A stretch of DNA of 64,000 bases from Paratrimastix pyriformis (GCA_027972325.1 JAPMOS010000023.1:72001-136000); one strand, 5' to 3'. Positions 26,720 through 38,726 are shown, counted from the first letter of the stretch. Notes: a model not told the origin generated them from the letters alone. Made by a program: numbers and translations.

Positions 26720-28460
26720 GCGAAACGTGCCCCAAAAATGGTGTCTGTCCGTTCTCCCTGAGCGATGAAAGGAGTGGAAAAAAAGCCATATTCCAACACC
26801 AAAAAATTAACGAGAAAAATTGAGAACAAAAGACATAGAAGTAACTGAGGCAGGGACATTGATCTCGGTCTTGGCAACGGATGATTGAGGAGGAGGGGGA
26901 AGAAGAGGGAAAGGAGGGAGAGACAAAGTGGAAAGAGGAGGAACAGGAAGAAGACGAGGAACAGTGGGATTCGGAAGTGGCGGAACAGGAGATGAGAGAG
27001 GAGCAGGAGGAAGAACACGAAGAGAAGCTGGAAGAGGAACAACAGGACCAGGAACAATCGGCGGCGGAGGCGTAGGAGCGGGGGATGCAGCAGCAAGCTT
27101 CACAGCAACGGCATGCATATCACCAGTTGTAGGAGTCTCATAGCGGGCCAAGCTGGCGATCGACTTGTGGCCGGTTAAGGCAAGACGCTGAGCCACGGTC
27201 GCACCAGCACGAGCCGCTCTAAGAGAAAAGACTTTAAGGCTGTGAGAAAAACAAAGACCTGGTTTGCAAGGTGCGACGGCCGGAGTGAGGGGTGATCAGT
27301 TGACCACCCTCCACGCGAAAAGACACCACTGAAAAGAGAATAATGACCAAAAAAACAAATACGGAAAAAACAGACTGGAAGATTTTGCGCAGGAGCTTTT
27401 CACCCATGGGCTGTGCCTTGAAGGGTGTTTGCGGATTGGCACGATTTAGCGCCAAAAATAATTTGGTGGGTGTAGTAGGCTTCTTGGGTCGAGCTGCAAT
27501 AAGCCTCCGGAACCAAGTAACATCTTGGGGGGCCGCCAAATGCCGGATGAGATCGGGCGAACGGTCGACCTCCACAGAAGGTTGGTGATTCTTTGTGACT
27601 CCTGGAGGACGAACCAGCAAAGCCCCATCAGCCTGAAAATCAAGGTCGTCCAAAGTGATATCTTGTGCTTCCTAAAGAAATATGAAATCAGAATGAGTGG
27701 ATAGAACAGGGAATGGAACAGACCTTTAAACGGAGGCCCGCCTTGGAGAGCAAAAGCCACAAGGTCCACGCAACGAGGTCTTCATTGGAATCGGGATTTA
27801 AGGTAGCGGCGACTGCCGCTTCAGAGAGAGCTCCACAAGAGGGGCACCATGGCCATCGCGGTGTCCATTAATAATGAGGTCGCGCAATTTCCCGAGGACG
27901 ATACGTTTGGTTTCGAGAGCATCTGGGTCGCTGAGTTTGAGGTTGGTCTTGTGGGCATCGTTAAAGACACGGAGAAGGGCCGAAATCCCGGACTTGAGGG
28001 AGCCGGGAGTAAATTGATGGCCTTCGATGGTGTGTACGTGAGCCACAAAGTCTTAAGCAACTGAAGGAAACGAAAGCGGGACATTTCGGCATTGATGACA
28101 GGGAGCTTGGTACGATCGGTCCAGATCGAATGCCAACGTTGAAGCCCAGCAAGGGTGTTCTGAGGGACACCGAGATGGAAGAGCCGATCAATTTCAGCGG
28201 CAAGTTGTTCGTCAGTCGGGGGCTGAGCATCGTCTGGTTCGGAATCGGAGGAAGGCTCCATCTTGGAAGGCGGGCCAAATTTTAGGGGAATGCAGACGAC
28301 CCAGGGAGGGATAGACTGGGAATTTTGAGACTGGAATGGTGGTGGGTTCTGTGTATGCTTCGCGCTTCGCGCGAAGCAAAAACAGCACTGATTATACAGC
28401 AATAACAGGGAAAAAAAGAAGAAACAAAGTTTGCGCGAAGAAAAAGTCGATGATCACGCG

Positions 28461-28482
28461 AAAAACTTGCCGACCGATTCTT
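28461..28482 (-). repeat. Right terminal inverted repeat of recombinase element
   Basis: This is the perfect inverted partner of 26698-26719. It is followed within five bases by the outer arm of a long foldback. Confidence 0.85.
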
Positions 28483-28486
28483 CCGC

Positions 28487-28647
28487 TAATTCGTCTCTCG
28501 CTAAGGTTCCAGCCGCGCGGGGCTCGAGAGGCCCCTGAAAAGGTTTCACTCGGGGCTCGCCCTTCGGGCTCGCCCCTCGGAAACCTTTTCCGGCGGGGCC
28601 TCTCTCGCCCCTTGCGGCTGGAACCATAGCGAGTCACCAAATTACGG
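28487..28647. repeat. Long imperfect palindrome (foldback)
   Basis: Two arms of about 60-80 bp meet at a CTTCGGG centre near 28564. The outer arms read GGTTCCAGCCGC at 28505 and its complement GCGGCTGGAACC ending at 28626; the inner arms pair AAAAGGTTTC with GAAACCTTTT. Weaker pairing extends out to CGCTAATT and AAATTACG. The folded single strand would be a long hairpin. It lies directly beside the recombinase element's right end and about 80 bp upstream of the next gene's start codon, so it could be part of the element, a separate foldback transposon, or a promoter structure. Confidence 0.85.
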
Positions 28648-28729
28648 TAACAACACTTCCCATTGAAGCAACACTCAATTCGGCTTTCTTCTTTCTCCAA
28701 TTACCGCTTATCATTTGCCGCCTCTACAC

Positions 28730-30920
28730 ATGAAGGCAACAATTTATTTCCTCGTGTCGATTCTCTGGGCCGTCGCATCGGCCCTTGACTGCCCGGCCGC
28801 GTCCTTCCACGCGGCCACCTTTAGCGAGGCCCTCGTTGACGGGGACGAGTTGGTCGTCAAGGTGGCCGGCTTCGGCCTGAGCGAGTTCGTCATCGCCGCG
28901 GGCCCGCCTCCGCTGGTGGCCGATCCGGCCTGCCTGCCGGTGCCCACGATCGTCGTGCCCGACCCGGCGATGCCCTGCGACGTGGAGATGTCCTTCCGGG
29001 AGCTCCTCACGACCATCGCCGCGTGCCCGTCGGTCATCACCGAGGTCATCGACGACAAGATGCTCTGGCACATCCCGCTGCACGTCCTGTCGACGGTGCT
29101 GACGGGCATCGACCCGAACGGGGACCCCGTCTACGGGCGCCGGTATCAGTCGATGGAGATCCTGATCGAGCAGACCATCAGCGTGGACGCCTCGGCCACA
29201 GTCGACGTGATGCACGTGGTCAACTACACGGGCTTCGAGAAGGGCGACTCGTACTACTCGCATGTCGACCTGGAGTACATCCTGCACTTCTCCATCTGGA
29301 CCAACTACCCCTACGAGCAGGGCCTGCCCTTCCTGACCGCGGCCCCGCTGCCCCTGGGTGACATCGACCTGATCCCCGAGCCGGCCGACGACAACTGCGC
29401 CGACCCGACCCGGTCCGCCTGCCCCGCCCCGCGCCCCTGTCCTGCCCCGTCCCGCCCCGCTTCGCTGTCGCTCCCATCATCGCCAAACAGCCATCCATCC
29501 CGTGTCCCAGCCACAGCCCCCTCACCTACCGACTTCAATCATCATCATGCTCCCCCCACAGTTTCTGCGAGCGGGCCTACTTCATGCGCATCCGGAACCA
29601 GCGGACGACCTGCCTGCTGGGGGGCACCTACCGGATCGGGTCCCACGTGACGTGCCGCGAGGCCGAGCACTGCCCCAGCGGCACCGAGGGCGACTACTTC
29701 GCCGACTACGTCATCGTGCCGGGCAACTGCGAGGCGACCGTCATCAACATCACCGTCACGGGCGAGCTGTGGGTCGAGATGGACGGCGGCACGGCCCTGG
29801 CATGGGGCCGTCACTGCACCGTCATGGGCGAGCTGTACGCCGACGTGCCCCTGGCCAACGCCGACATGCTCCGCATGCGGGTGTGCACCCTGCCCCACGT
29901 CCGTACGGAACGCAGCCTCCACAGCCGCCTCCCACGCACGCCGCAACCCTCCCCTCTGTGTTCGAGCCGCCGGCACACGCCCGCATGACGTGGTGGCCAC
30001 CATGCACTCTCGCCCCCCGTCTCGCCCTTGCCATCGACGATCTCACTCACCAACATTGTTTCCGCCCTCCGCCACCACCCCCTCTCTCGCGTTTTTTGCC
30101 TTTTCGCAGGCTGGCGATTCGTGCCCCGAGGCGGACAGCCAGGTGCTTGTGGTGAACAACGCGCCGGCCTTCTGGGGGGCCATCCCTGAGCTGCACCTGG
30201 AGGTCACCCGGACGGGGACCATGGTGTGGAACGTCACCTTCCACCTGGACATCGTGGCCTTCCACTTCGCCCTCGGGGTGGACATGAACGCCAACCTAAT
30301 CACCGAGCTCGGTCCGCCCCTGCATGCCACTACCACCCCCAGCCATCCACCCATCCACCACCACTGCCACTGCCCCTTCTTGCCGCCCGCTCGCCTCACG
30401 CGCATCCCCTCGCCTCGCCTCCCCTCGCCCACCACCCCGGGCGGCGCAGAGTTCGATGCGGAGTTCGGCAACTTCGTCCCGGGCCACGTGTCCGAGGTGC
30501 GCTTCCTGCTGCGGGCCGGCGCCAACAGCGCCGAGGATGCGGGCGACCTGGTGCCCGCCCCCAAGGCCGCCATGGCGGCCATCCTGCCCATCACCGGCAT
30601 CAGCGGTCCGCCCGCCCGCCACGCTGCCGCCCACCACTGCGCCTGGTCCCTATGTCCTCATACAATCTCCCTCACTTCTCTTCCCGATCTGCTGCCTGCC
30701 CCGCCCTCGTCCCGCCCGCCCGCCACCCGCAGTGCCCGTGGACCCGGCCGTGGTCAGCACGGGGACGACCCTCGCCATCGCGGCGGGCAGCTCGGTGGGC
30801 GCCGTTGCCCTGGTGGCGGCCGCGGTCGTGGGGCTGATGCTTCTCCGCCGGCGGGCCGCCAAGAAGGCCGCCGCCGCCCCGGCCGCCCCCACCCCCGCCC
30901 CGGCCGAGTCCAAGGTGTGA
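28730..30920 (+). CDS. Type I membrane glycoprotein of unknown function
   Basis: Five exons; introns 29413-29561, 29899-30109, 30312-30449 and 30606-30732, with donors GTCCGC, GTCCGT, GTCCGC and GTCCGC. Met 28730 is followed by a signal peptide (IYFLVSILWAVASA). The ectodomain is about 430 residues with many Cys, several Asn glycosylation sites (VNYTG, VINITV, WNVTF) and alternating beta-type sequence such as FHLDIVAFHFALGVDMN. Near the C-terminus there is one membrane helix (GSSVGAVALVAAAVVGLMLL), then a short basic LRRRAAKK tail and Ala/Pro-rich end. This is a single-pass cell-surface or endomembrane protein. No domain family is recognised. The two Cys-rich blocks (exons 1 and 2) differ from the Cys-poor later exons. 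Confidence 0.82.
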
Positions 30921-31362
30921 GCCGCCGCAGCGACCGCACCCTGACGACCCCCGAGCCAGGAACGAGTGCATTGCAGTGTGTATGTTCTGTAATTATTGTC
31001 TATTTGTGGACTGTGCGTTCCTGGCGGGGCGATTCCGGCTCCCTGACTCTATCGTTGTAATTCTCTGTGTTTGCCTGGTGAGGCGGTCGCTCCTTGTGAC
31101 TTTGGTCGGCTGCCCTCTCTGGGTGCCTGATTGCATCATTCTCTTGTTTTGGTGTCTTGTTTTGGTGTCTTGGGAGGGTCATTTCCATTTCATTCACCCG
31201 CCTGTTTCCTGTCGTTCATCAATATGACGATATCCGACTTGTAGTTATTTCTTCAGAGGCCAGCGTTTTTCTTAGGTCCCAGTTCCAGGAAGGGATACGC
31301 AAGCGGTTGGTTTGAACTTTTTGAAAACCCTGTCATGTGTTACTCCCCTTTTCAGATCCACC
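30921..31362. other. Intergenic, nothing recognised
   Basis: 442 bp of T-rich spacer lie between two plus-strand genes. A TTGTTTTGGTGTC unit occurs twice in tandem at about 31144-31170. It presumably holds the 3' end of the membrane-protein gene and the HP1 promoter. Confidence 0.55.
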
Positions 31363-33129
31363 ATGAGCGGTTTGAATTTTTTTTCTCTCTCCAGTCATGG
31401 TTTCTCTTTCTAGATTCGGAGCCCGAGACTAAAAAGGATAATGAATTGCCGGAAGGTTTCTACACAATCGAAAAGCTCGTCTCAAAGAGGACGCGGAAAG
31501 GGACTCTTTACTACCGGGTGAGGTGGGCTGGCTATTCGTCGGATGATGACACATGGGAGCCCGCGCAAAATATCCCCAAGGTCTTGACCCCATCTCTCTG
31601 CTCGTGGATTGATTTGCTGTCAGGAATTCAAAGATCAGTTCGCTGCAGAGAAGAAGCAGCCGGAGCGCGAACCGAAGACTCCTCCCAAATCGCCTCGCAA
31701 GAAGCCTCTTCCCAGTCTGCGCTCTGGGCGAACTCAACACTCACCCCGGTTATAGCCTCTCAAAAGAAACACCCCGCCCCCCGGAGTCCCTCACCCACCA
31801 CGAAGCGTACCCGGGTCGAAGTCTGCCCTGCCACCACCACCGCAAGTGCCACCGCAACTACTGCCCCCCCCCCCCCCCCCCCTCCCGCGGCCCAGTCTCA
31901 CCTCTCAATCCCCCACAACCCTTCGCAGGACGACGATGCGGAATCCTCCTCCGCTCCCGTTTCACCCGTCACTCTCACCCCGGAGGAGGCAACCTCGACC
32001 CCAGGCGCAAGAAGACCACCGTCGCCACCCGGCGGTCGTCGGTCAGTAAGCAGGTCCGCCCCCCCCCCCCCCCCCCCCTCCCCCACGCGGCACACGCGAA
32101 TCGCCACTTCGAGGGCACCCCGCAGCGGCTCAAGATGGGGCACAGCGCATACGTCATCCCTTGCCTCACCCCCACCCATCCCGCACGCGTACACAACCCG
32201 CAGGTGATGTCGCCCATCCGTTTGAGGCCGATGAGGAGGCCAGCCCCCCCCGCGATGAGGTCCGTCCGCACCCATCAGCATCCCCATCAGCATCCCCGTC
32301 CCATCCCTATCCATCCCATCCATCCACCACCTTCCTCCCTCCATCCTTCCCTCCTTCCTCCCCCCCCGCCCCACCCCAGCCACCACTGTCCCTCCTTACC
32401 TCCTCCCTCCCTTCCTCCACTCCCCCTCTGCCCAGAAGCCGAAAAGGGGCCGGCCCCCCCGAGGCGCCAAAACGCCCCGCCGGCAGCCAGCCGCGAGCCG
32501 CGCGGCCCCGGAGACCCCCGGGGCGGCACGGGAGGAGGAGGCCAAGGAGGCGGCCCCTGCCGACAAGGAAAAACCCACGTCGCCTGGCACGGAGAATCAG
32601 CCCGAGGCCGCCGCCGAGGCCGCCGCGGCGGAGGGGAAGCCAAACGAGCCTGAGGAGGCCCCGCAGACACAGTCCGCACGCCCCTCAAGCTGCCCAGCTC
32701 AGCATTTCCTCCCCAATCACACAGCTGCCACAGCCGAGGGAGTCGTGCGATGACCTAAGACTCCCCATCCCCCCATCCCCCCCACTCCCTCGCAGGTCCA
32801 ACGCGGCTGTGCCCGAGATGCCACACACGCCCTCCCCGGCCGCCAGCGCCCCCGCCCCCGAGACGCCCATGACGGCCCCCGGCCTGCCCACCGTCACCCT
32901 GACCCCGGCCGCCAGCCCCGCCCCCCAGGCGCCCCTGGTGGCCCCATTCGGCGAGCCAGCGGCCCCGGCCTCACAGCAGCCGGCCGACGAGCTGCCTGCG
33001 GAGTCCCAGAGCCCCGCGCCCGAGGCGGCCTGCTTCGAGGCGGGCGCCATCCCGTTGGCCATCACCGGGGCCAAGCTGGACAATGCCACCGGGGCCATCA
33101 TGCACTTGATGTCCTGGTCTGCAACCATG

Positions 33130-33219
<90 letters not shown>

Positions 33220-34085
33220 GTCATCATCGTCATCATCGTCATCATCGTCATCATCATGCACTTGATGTCCTGGTCTGGCCATCCGCGCCGCCTTCTTGCA
33301 ACCATGATCATCACCATCAGCAGCAGCAGCAGCAGCAGCACCAGCATCGCCATCACCATCATCACCACCAGAAGCAGCGGCAGCATCCAATCATCATCCA
33401 TCATCATCCATCATCATCCAATCATCATCCATCATCCAATCGCCCATCATCCAATCATCACCCAATCATCATCATCCAATCATCATCATCCAATCATCAT
33501 CATCCAATCATCATCATCCAATCATCATCATCCAATCATCATCATCCAATCATCATCATCCAATCATCATCATCCAATCATCATCATCCAATCATCATCG
33601 TCCGGTCGTCACCATCCAACCATCATCGTCATCGTCCAATCATCGCAATCATCGCACCGCCCATCATCAGCAACATCAGCAGCAGCAACATCATCGTCTC
33701 TTGCCACCCCCTCTCCTCCCCTCCCCGGCCCCCAGGCAAACGCCGGAGGGTATCGAGACCGTCTCCTTCGTCAACTCGGCCCTCACCAACGTCAAGTGCC
33801 CCCAGCTGGTCCGTCCCCGCCCGCCCGCTCACACTGCCTGCGACGGGGGTGGCGGGGAGGTTCCGTGATGATGAGGCTCATCATCGGCGGTGGCGTTCCC
33901 CTTTGGATTGGGTTGTGTTGTTCAACAGGTGATCCAGTTCTACGAGTCCCGGCTCAAGTCTGTCTCCGTCTCCTCCCGGATCCGATCTCTCATCACCGCC
34001 ATCCCATCTACGCTGTTGGTGTCCATTCCTGTCCATGTCCAGGTTTGACCGGAAGCCCAAGCGGTCCACCAGGAAGCAGGAATGA
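31363..34085 (+). CDS. HP1: Heterochromatin protein 1 with AT-hook hinge
   Basis: The start exon is seven bases (31363-31369), then intron 31370-31413 (GTTTGA). Further introns: 31581-31623, 31749-32004, 32054-32203, 32260-32435, 32672-32794, 33117-33734, 33810-33928 and 33958-34042. The chromodomain reads EGFYTIEKLVSKRTRKGTLY YRVRWAGYSSDDDTWEPAQN, with the aromatic cage residues Tyr, Trp and a second aromatic in place. The hinge holds an AT-hook (KRGRPPR, near 32445) and long Ala/Pro/Glu stretches. The C-terminus is a chromoshadow domain: IPLAITGAKLDNATGAIMHL MSW, NVKCPQLVIQFYESRLK. HP1 reads H3K9 methylation and dimerises through the chromoshadow. The hinge phase around 32204-32259 is not fully settled. 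Intron 7 carries large TCA repeats and a copy of the preceding exon end. Confidence 0.88.
33127..33610. repeat. TCA microsatellite and CATCATCCAAT array in HP1 intron
   Basis: (ATC)n runs at about 33127-33255, followed by a second copy of the exon end and donor (33255-33279), and a CAATCATCATCAT array at about 33396-33600. All lie between the two halves of the chromoshadow domain. Confidence 0.92.
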
Positions 34086-34531
34086 GGAAAGCGGCGAGGG
34101 CGGGCGGGCCGCCCCCCAAAAACGGGGAGCGGGATGATGGTGTGTGCAGTAAATAATGGGCCGGCAGGGCAAAGGGATTTCAGGCGATGTCCTCGGTCTT
34201 CTGTCTTCCTTCCCTCGCGGGAGGGAGGCTGTTGACGGACATCAACAAAGGTCCCCAGCGCGCAAATGGCCCATTCTGACCGGCGAACTCGCATCCTCTC
34301 CTCTGTCCTTGTCCTGGATCGAGAGGGGAGAGGTGCAGTGGAGCGGGGCTGGCGGGGGGGCCAAAAAGGAACCAACAACAGGCACAGACACATCGTCGAC
34401 ACTCGAACCCCTTTCTGTTGCCACTGCCCCTCGGCCGAAGCAACATCCGTATAAAATCCGTACAACAGCAGTGCCCCCTGCCTGCCCCTGCAGGGGGGGT
34501 GGAAGTGAAGTGCGCGTGGTGGTGGCGATCT
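34086..34531. other. Convergent gap, nothing recognised
   Basis: 446 bp lie between the HP1 stop and the CPAP stop. No exon, RNA gene or clear repeat is seen. Confidence 0.6.
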
Positions 34532-37500
34532 TCATCGTGGGGGCATGGCCCCAGCGGCGGCTGCCACCCCGGGGTAAGAGCGGCCCAGGGCCGACCCGGC
34601 CATGGGCAGGCCACCCGGCGCGGCCCCACGCGGGCCAAAGCCGACAGCCCGGGCGGGCATGGACACGGGCATGGTCTGCTCGCCCGCGAGGGGCAGGGGG
34701 CCCTCGTGGAGCACGTACCCGTTGGCGTCCTTGATCTTGACCCGGCCGTCGGGGTAGCGGGTCTCCTAACGAGAGGAGAGGAGGGCCGGGAGGGTGTGGT
34801 GAAGGTGGCGGTTCATGAGGAAGTGCGCACGCCAGCGCGCCGCCGGACCCCCAGCGTCACCCGGCCGCCCGTCGTGACACATGGCAACCCCGGCAGAGAG
34901 GCGGAGTGTGTAGGAATGGGGAGTGGTGGTGGTGGGGGTGGTGGGGTGGTGGGGGGGCGGACCTGGCGGCCGTCTGCGTGGATGATCTTGACGGTCCCGT
35001 CGGGGAATTCCTTCCGCTTGGTCCCGTCGGGGCTGTGGATCTCCTGCCCAACCAAAAAACCAAAACGCGGGGCGCCGGGACACCCCAAAACCCAAAAATG
35101 GAGGGAAAAAATCATCAGCCACAACGGGAAAGCCGAAGTCATCCCCTCAACAAACACTGCAACGGGGAGGGCGCGCGCGGTTCGGGGGGTGCGGCGGGCC
35201 TTCTGGTGGTTGGGGAACTCGACGATGCGCTCGCCGGCCGACGTGACCCGCTGCAGGGTGCCGTCCGGGAAGCGGGACTCCTCATCCCCGTTGGGGTAGA
35301 TCCGCTTGATCTGCGCCAATCACCCCCCGGGGCAGGAGATCAAGCAGAATGGAGGTGATGATGATTGTGGTGATGATGATTGTGGTGATGATGATTGTGG
35401 TGATGATGATTGTGGTGATGATGATTGTGTGATGATGATTGTGTGATTGTGTGATGATGAGTGATGATTGTGTGATGATGATTGTGTGATGATTGTGGTG
35501 ATGATGATTGTGGTGATGATTAGGTGATGGTGATGAATGGGTGATGGTGATGATGCTGATGCTCATGATGGGAAGCGGGGCTCATCGTGAGCGGAGAGAA
35601 GATTTAGTCCATGTCCGGGCGAGCGGCGTGCGGGGCGCTGGGCGTGCGGGGCGGTGGGCAGAATGACGGGGCGGGGGGAACACGCTGGGTGATGGCGGCG
35701 GGCAGCCAGCGGACCGTCTTGTCGGGGAAGATGATCTCCTTGCTGCGGTCGGGGTAGTGCTTCTCGACTTGTTTGTTGGGGAACACGTACACCTGGCCGC
35801 CGCCGGACGGAGGGATGGGGAGGGGGAGGGGAGAGGGGGGGATGAGGGAGGTGGTGGGAGGATGGGGAGGGCAAGAGCAGGCAGAAAACAAGGCAGACAG
35901 CGAGACAGTCTCACAAGGAGGCACGACCGCGAGGCAGCAAGGGCAGCAGCACCGCACTGGGGGCTGAAGGGTGCGGACCTGGAGGCCATCGGGGAATGTG
36001 GTGTGGGTGGTCTGCACCTCGGCGTAGTGGTAGACGCACCGCCCGTCGGCCGAGTTCTGCAGCACCCGCCCCCCCGCCCCAGCGCGCAGTCGTGGACACG
36101 GACAAAGACACAGAGACGGGCGGGACGTGACACCCAGGGTCAGGGAGCCATCGGCAAAATGACATGGCCACGCGACGGCCCCCCCCCCCCCACCCCTCCC
36201 TCCCCTCCCCCGACCCCCTCTGGCCTGCCGCCCACGGCCACCACACAGCAACGGACCTGCCTAATATCGCCGTTGGCGAAGAAGATGATGGTCTCGTAAC
36301 CCGAGACGACCGGCTCGCCGGCGGGCCCCGGGGCCCCGTGGATGGGGACCACCTCCTTGCGGGTGCCGTTCCGGAAGAGCACCACACGGCGGCCGCTGGC
36401 GTAGACCCGGTCCCGCTTCTCGGTGGTCTGGGTCTCCTTGACCAGGCCGTCGTCCCCCGGGGGGATGTCGGCACGGGCGGGGCCGTGTTGAGCAGCGAGG
36501 AGAGCGCAGCGTAGGGCGAGGTGAACGGCGCTGCGGAGGGAGGAGCGTCGGGAAGAGGAGACGGTGAAGCATGGGGCCAGAGAAGGGGCAACACGTCAAA
36601 AAGAACAGTCGATGTTCTCGGGGGGCCGATGGGTCGTTATCCCGATTCCGTCTTTGATCTTTATTTCCCCATCCAATGGCATCCTCCATTTCCTAGTGCG
36701 TTCAGGTCACTCATCCGTGTCCCCCCAAGACAAAAACAATCATGATGTCATCCCATCCATCATCGCCACCTCCTCCTGGGGGGGGGGGGGGGGGGGGGGG
36801 GGGGGCGATCGCCTCCTGACGGACCCGAGTTGGTTGGTGGCTGCAGGCCGCCATCGGCAAGGAACCCGGGCGCCACGAAGGCCCGCGGGCCTGGCGGGCC
36901 TCCCCCCGGCGAGGTCTCGTTGAGGCCCAGGGTCCGCCCCATGTCCGGTGGGGATGCGGGCGGCAGCTGCTGCTGGGTGGGCACGAGCGACCCGGCGGCG
37001 GGGGCTGGGGGGATGGCCACCTGGGGCGGCGGTCGGGTCTGGGGGTGGGAAGGCCGCGGCGGGTTGGCTGGCGGGGGGTGGGGGCAGCGACTGGGTGGGT
37101 TTGGCGGGGGCGTAGGCGGGAGGAGGTGGAGGTGGAGGTGGGGCGGCGGCAGCGGCAACGGGTGCAGGTGCGGCGGCTGCAGGGGCCGAGGAGGGCGGCA
37201 GGGCCCACTGGGCGTTCAGGCGGCGCTCTTCGTAGGCCTGAAGCTCCTTCTGCTCCCCCCGCACCCCCAGCCCCAGCACCACATCAACATCGAACGGAGT
37301 GATGAGCGGGCTGCTGCGTCTGTGGCCCAGTGCTTTTTCCGTCTGTTAGGATACTCTGAATGACCTGGCTCGCGGCACGGGAGGGGGGTCTGAGCAAGCG
37401 GGGGCACCGGGCAAACCCGAGTCCCATGCGGGACGTGGGGGTGCGGACCTTGAGGGCGTCGTTGTCCTGGGTGAGCTGGTCGATGCGGGTCTGCATCCGC

Positions 37501-37887
37501 TTGGCGGCGGCCTTGCTGCGGGTTGTGCTCTCGAGCAGCTCGTCCTTCGCCGCGGCCAGCTCGGCCTTCAGGGCCGCGTTCTCCTCGCGGTCCCTGCGGG
37601 ATGGCGACGCGGCAGGCGGGGGCAGGTGGTGGGGGCCGGGCAAGCGGGGGCAGGCAGGTAGGCGGCAGGAAGCAGGCGGGGCAGGCGGGCGGGCAGGGGG
37701 GGGGGGGGAGGGGGGGGGGGGTGGTGGCAGGCAGGCGGCCAGTGGGCGGACTTTGCCATCTGCTGGGCGCTGGTCTTGGCGTGCACCTGGAGGGCCTGCT
37801 TCTCCTTGCGCAGCTTGGTCTGCTCCTCCCGCATGGCCGCTTCGAAGGCAGCACGCTCCTCCGCCAGCTGCTCTTGGGCTTTTGCTG

Positions 37888-37918
<31 letters not shown>

Positions 37919-38596
37919 GGGATGAGAGCCGGAAATACGACAGAAGCGTCGCCGAAAGAGGGGGAAAACGTCGCCAGACAAAAAGATGAGCGGTGAGGGG
38001 GGAGGGGGGGGGAGGAAGGTGTGTGTGTGGGGGGCATGCAGACCCGTTCGGAGGCGATCTCCCCCATGGCCTGCTCGTACTTCTGCCGGGCCTGTTTGAG
38101 CATGGCCTGCTCGGAGCGGTACGTGAGAACCTCTTCCTGCATCATGGTCAGGATCTCCCGGGTCTGGGGCAGGTCCATGATGTCAACCGCCGAGGGCCGC
38201 TCCTCCTCGGGCTCTTCGGGCTCGGGGGCTGTTACCTGGGGTTGTGTGCTGGCAGACGCGGATGGTGGGGTGGATATCCTTTGTTGTTGGGCAAATGAGG
38301 ATTGCTGGGGTTGGGGTTGAGCGGGGAGCCGTTGTGGTGGCGCAGGAGCCCATGTCTCGCGGTCATTGAATGCCTGTCCGACCCCAAAAAAAGGGAGATT
38401 CCAGATGCCCGAAAAAATCCAGAAGAGTGCAAACCGTTTGTTGGAGGCCCGTTCCGGTGGAGGACTTCCAAGCGTCCGGTTCTGGGATGGACGTGGCCCC
38501 CAATGTGGAGGTCGGCTCCTCGAGTTCCTTTAGCACGCGACTTTCAATCGCACAGAACTCTTCTAATTCTTGGTCCTCAAAATTATCTTGTTCCAT
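34532..38596 (-). CDS. SAS4: Centriole assembly protein CPAP/SAS-4 (G-box protein)
   Basis: Start ATG 38596 (MEQDNFEDQELEEF). Exon 1 ends at 38435 with donor GTTTGC, exon 2 opens at 38373 with FNDRETW. Coiled-coil exons follow at about 38040-38200 (EEVLTYRSEQAMLKQARQKY), 37750-37880 and 37450-37590 (NAALKAELAAAKDELLES), then a Pro-rich exon near 37200. The C-terminal G-box (TCP10 domain) is a row of beta hairpins: GYETIIFFANGDIRQ, VYHYAEVQTTHTTFPDGLQ, VEKHYPDRSKEIIFPDKTV, IYPNGDEESRFPDGTLQ, EFPDGTVKIIHADGRQ, ETRYPDGRVKIKDANGYV. FPDG/YPDG repeats and QTTHTTFPDGL are diagnostic of CPAP/SAS-4, which links the cartwheel to centriolar microtubules; the G-box binds STIL/Ana2. The exact junctions of the coiled-coil exons are not all settled. 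It is divergent from BCAS3, 130 bp apart. Confidence 0.9.
35350..35560. repeat. GATGATGATTGTGGT minisatellite in CPAP intron
   Basis: Tandem 15-bp units, with shortened variants, lie between two G-box exons of the CPAP gene. Confidence 0.9.
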
Positions 38597-38726
38597 ATGC
38601 GGCTGGTTGTCCGCACACGAAACTGGTTTCAAAGCCGGCTACCGCTCCAGAACCTCCACAAACTAGACTATTCGCGTTACGAGGCAACAATTTGATCAAA
38701 GCCCCGGGTCGCTCGCATCTCATTCC

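Larger units (their letters stand above)
26698..28482 (-). mobile_element. Crypton-like tyrosine-recombinase transposon with terminal inverted repeats, decayed
   Basis: A 22-bp perfect inverted repeat (26698-26719 and 28461-28482, beginning AAGAATCGGTCG) bounds 1.79 kb. Inside, on the minus strand, the pieces appear in the order of a tyrosine recombinase: an N-terminal SAM-like part (QNTLAGLQRWHSIW, near 28140), a core-binding helix set (FTPGSLKSGISALLRVFN, near 27990), then the catalytic part with HSGRRTL (near 27280) and TGHKSIASLARY (near 27150), holding the H-x-x-R and final tyrosine signatures. A Pro-rich tail follows. No reverse transcriptase is present, so a DNA-transposon Crypton fits better than a DIRS element. 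The reading frame is interrupted in several places and the copy looks dead, though introns could account for part of that. No clear target-site duplication is visible. Confidence 0.7.

Noticed and set aside
26698-28482. DIRS-type retrotransposon
   Set aside because: The recombinase fits, but no reverse transcriptase or RNase H remnant lies within or beside the inverted repeats.
32161-34137. Single 658-codon gene
   Set aside because: It reads through several introns of HP1, including TCA repeats; the chromoshadow domain is only intact after splicing.
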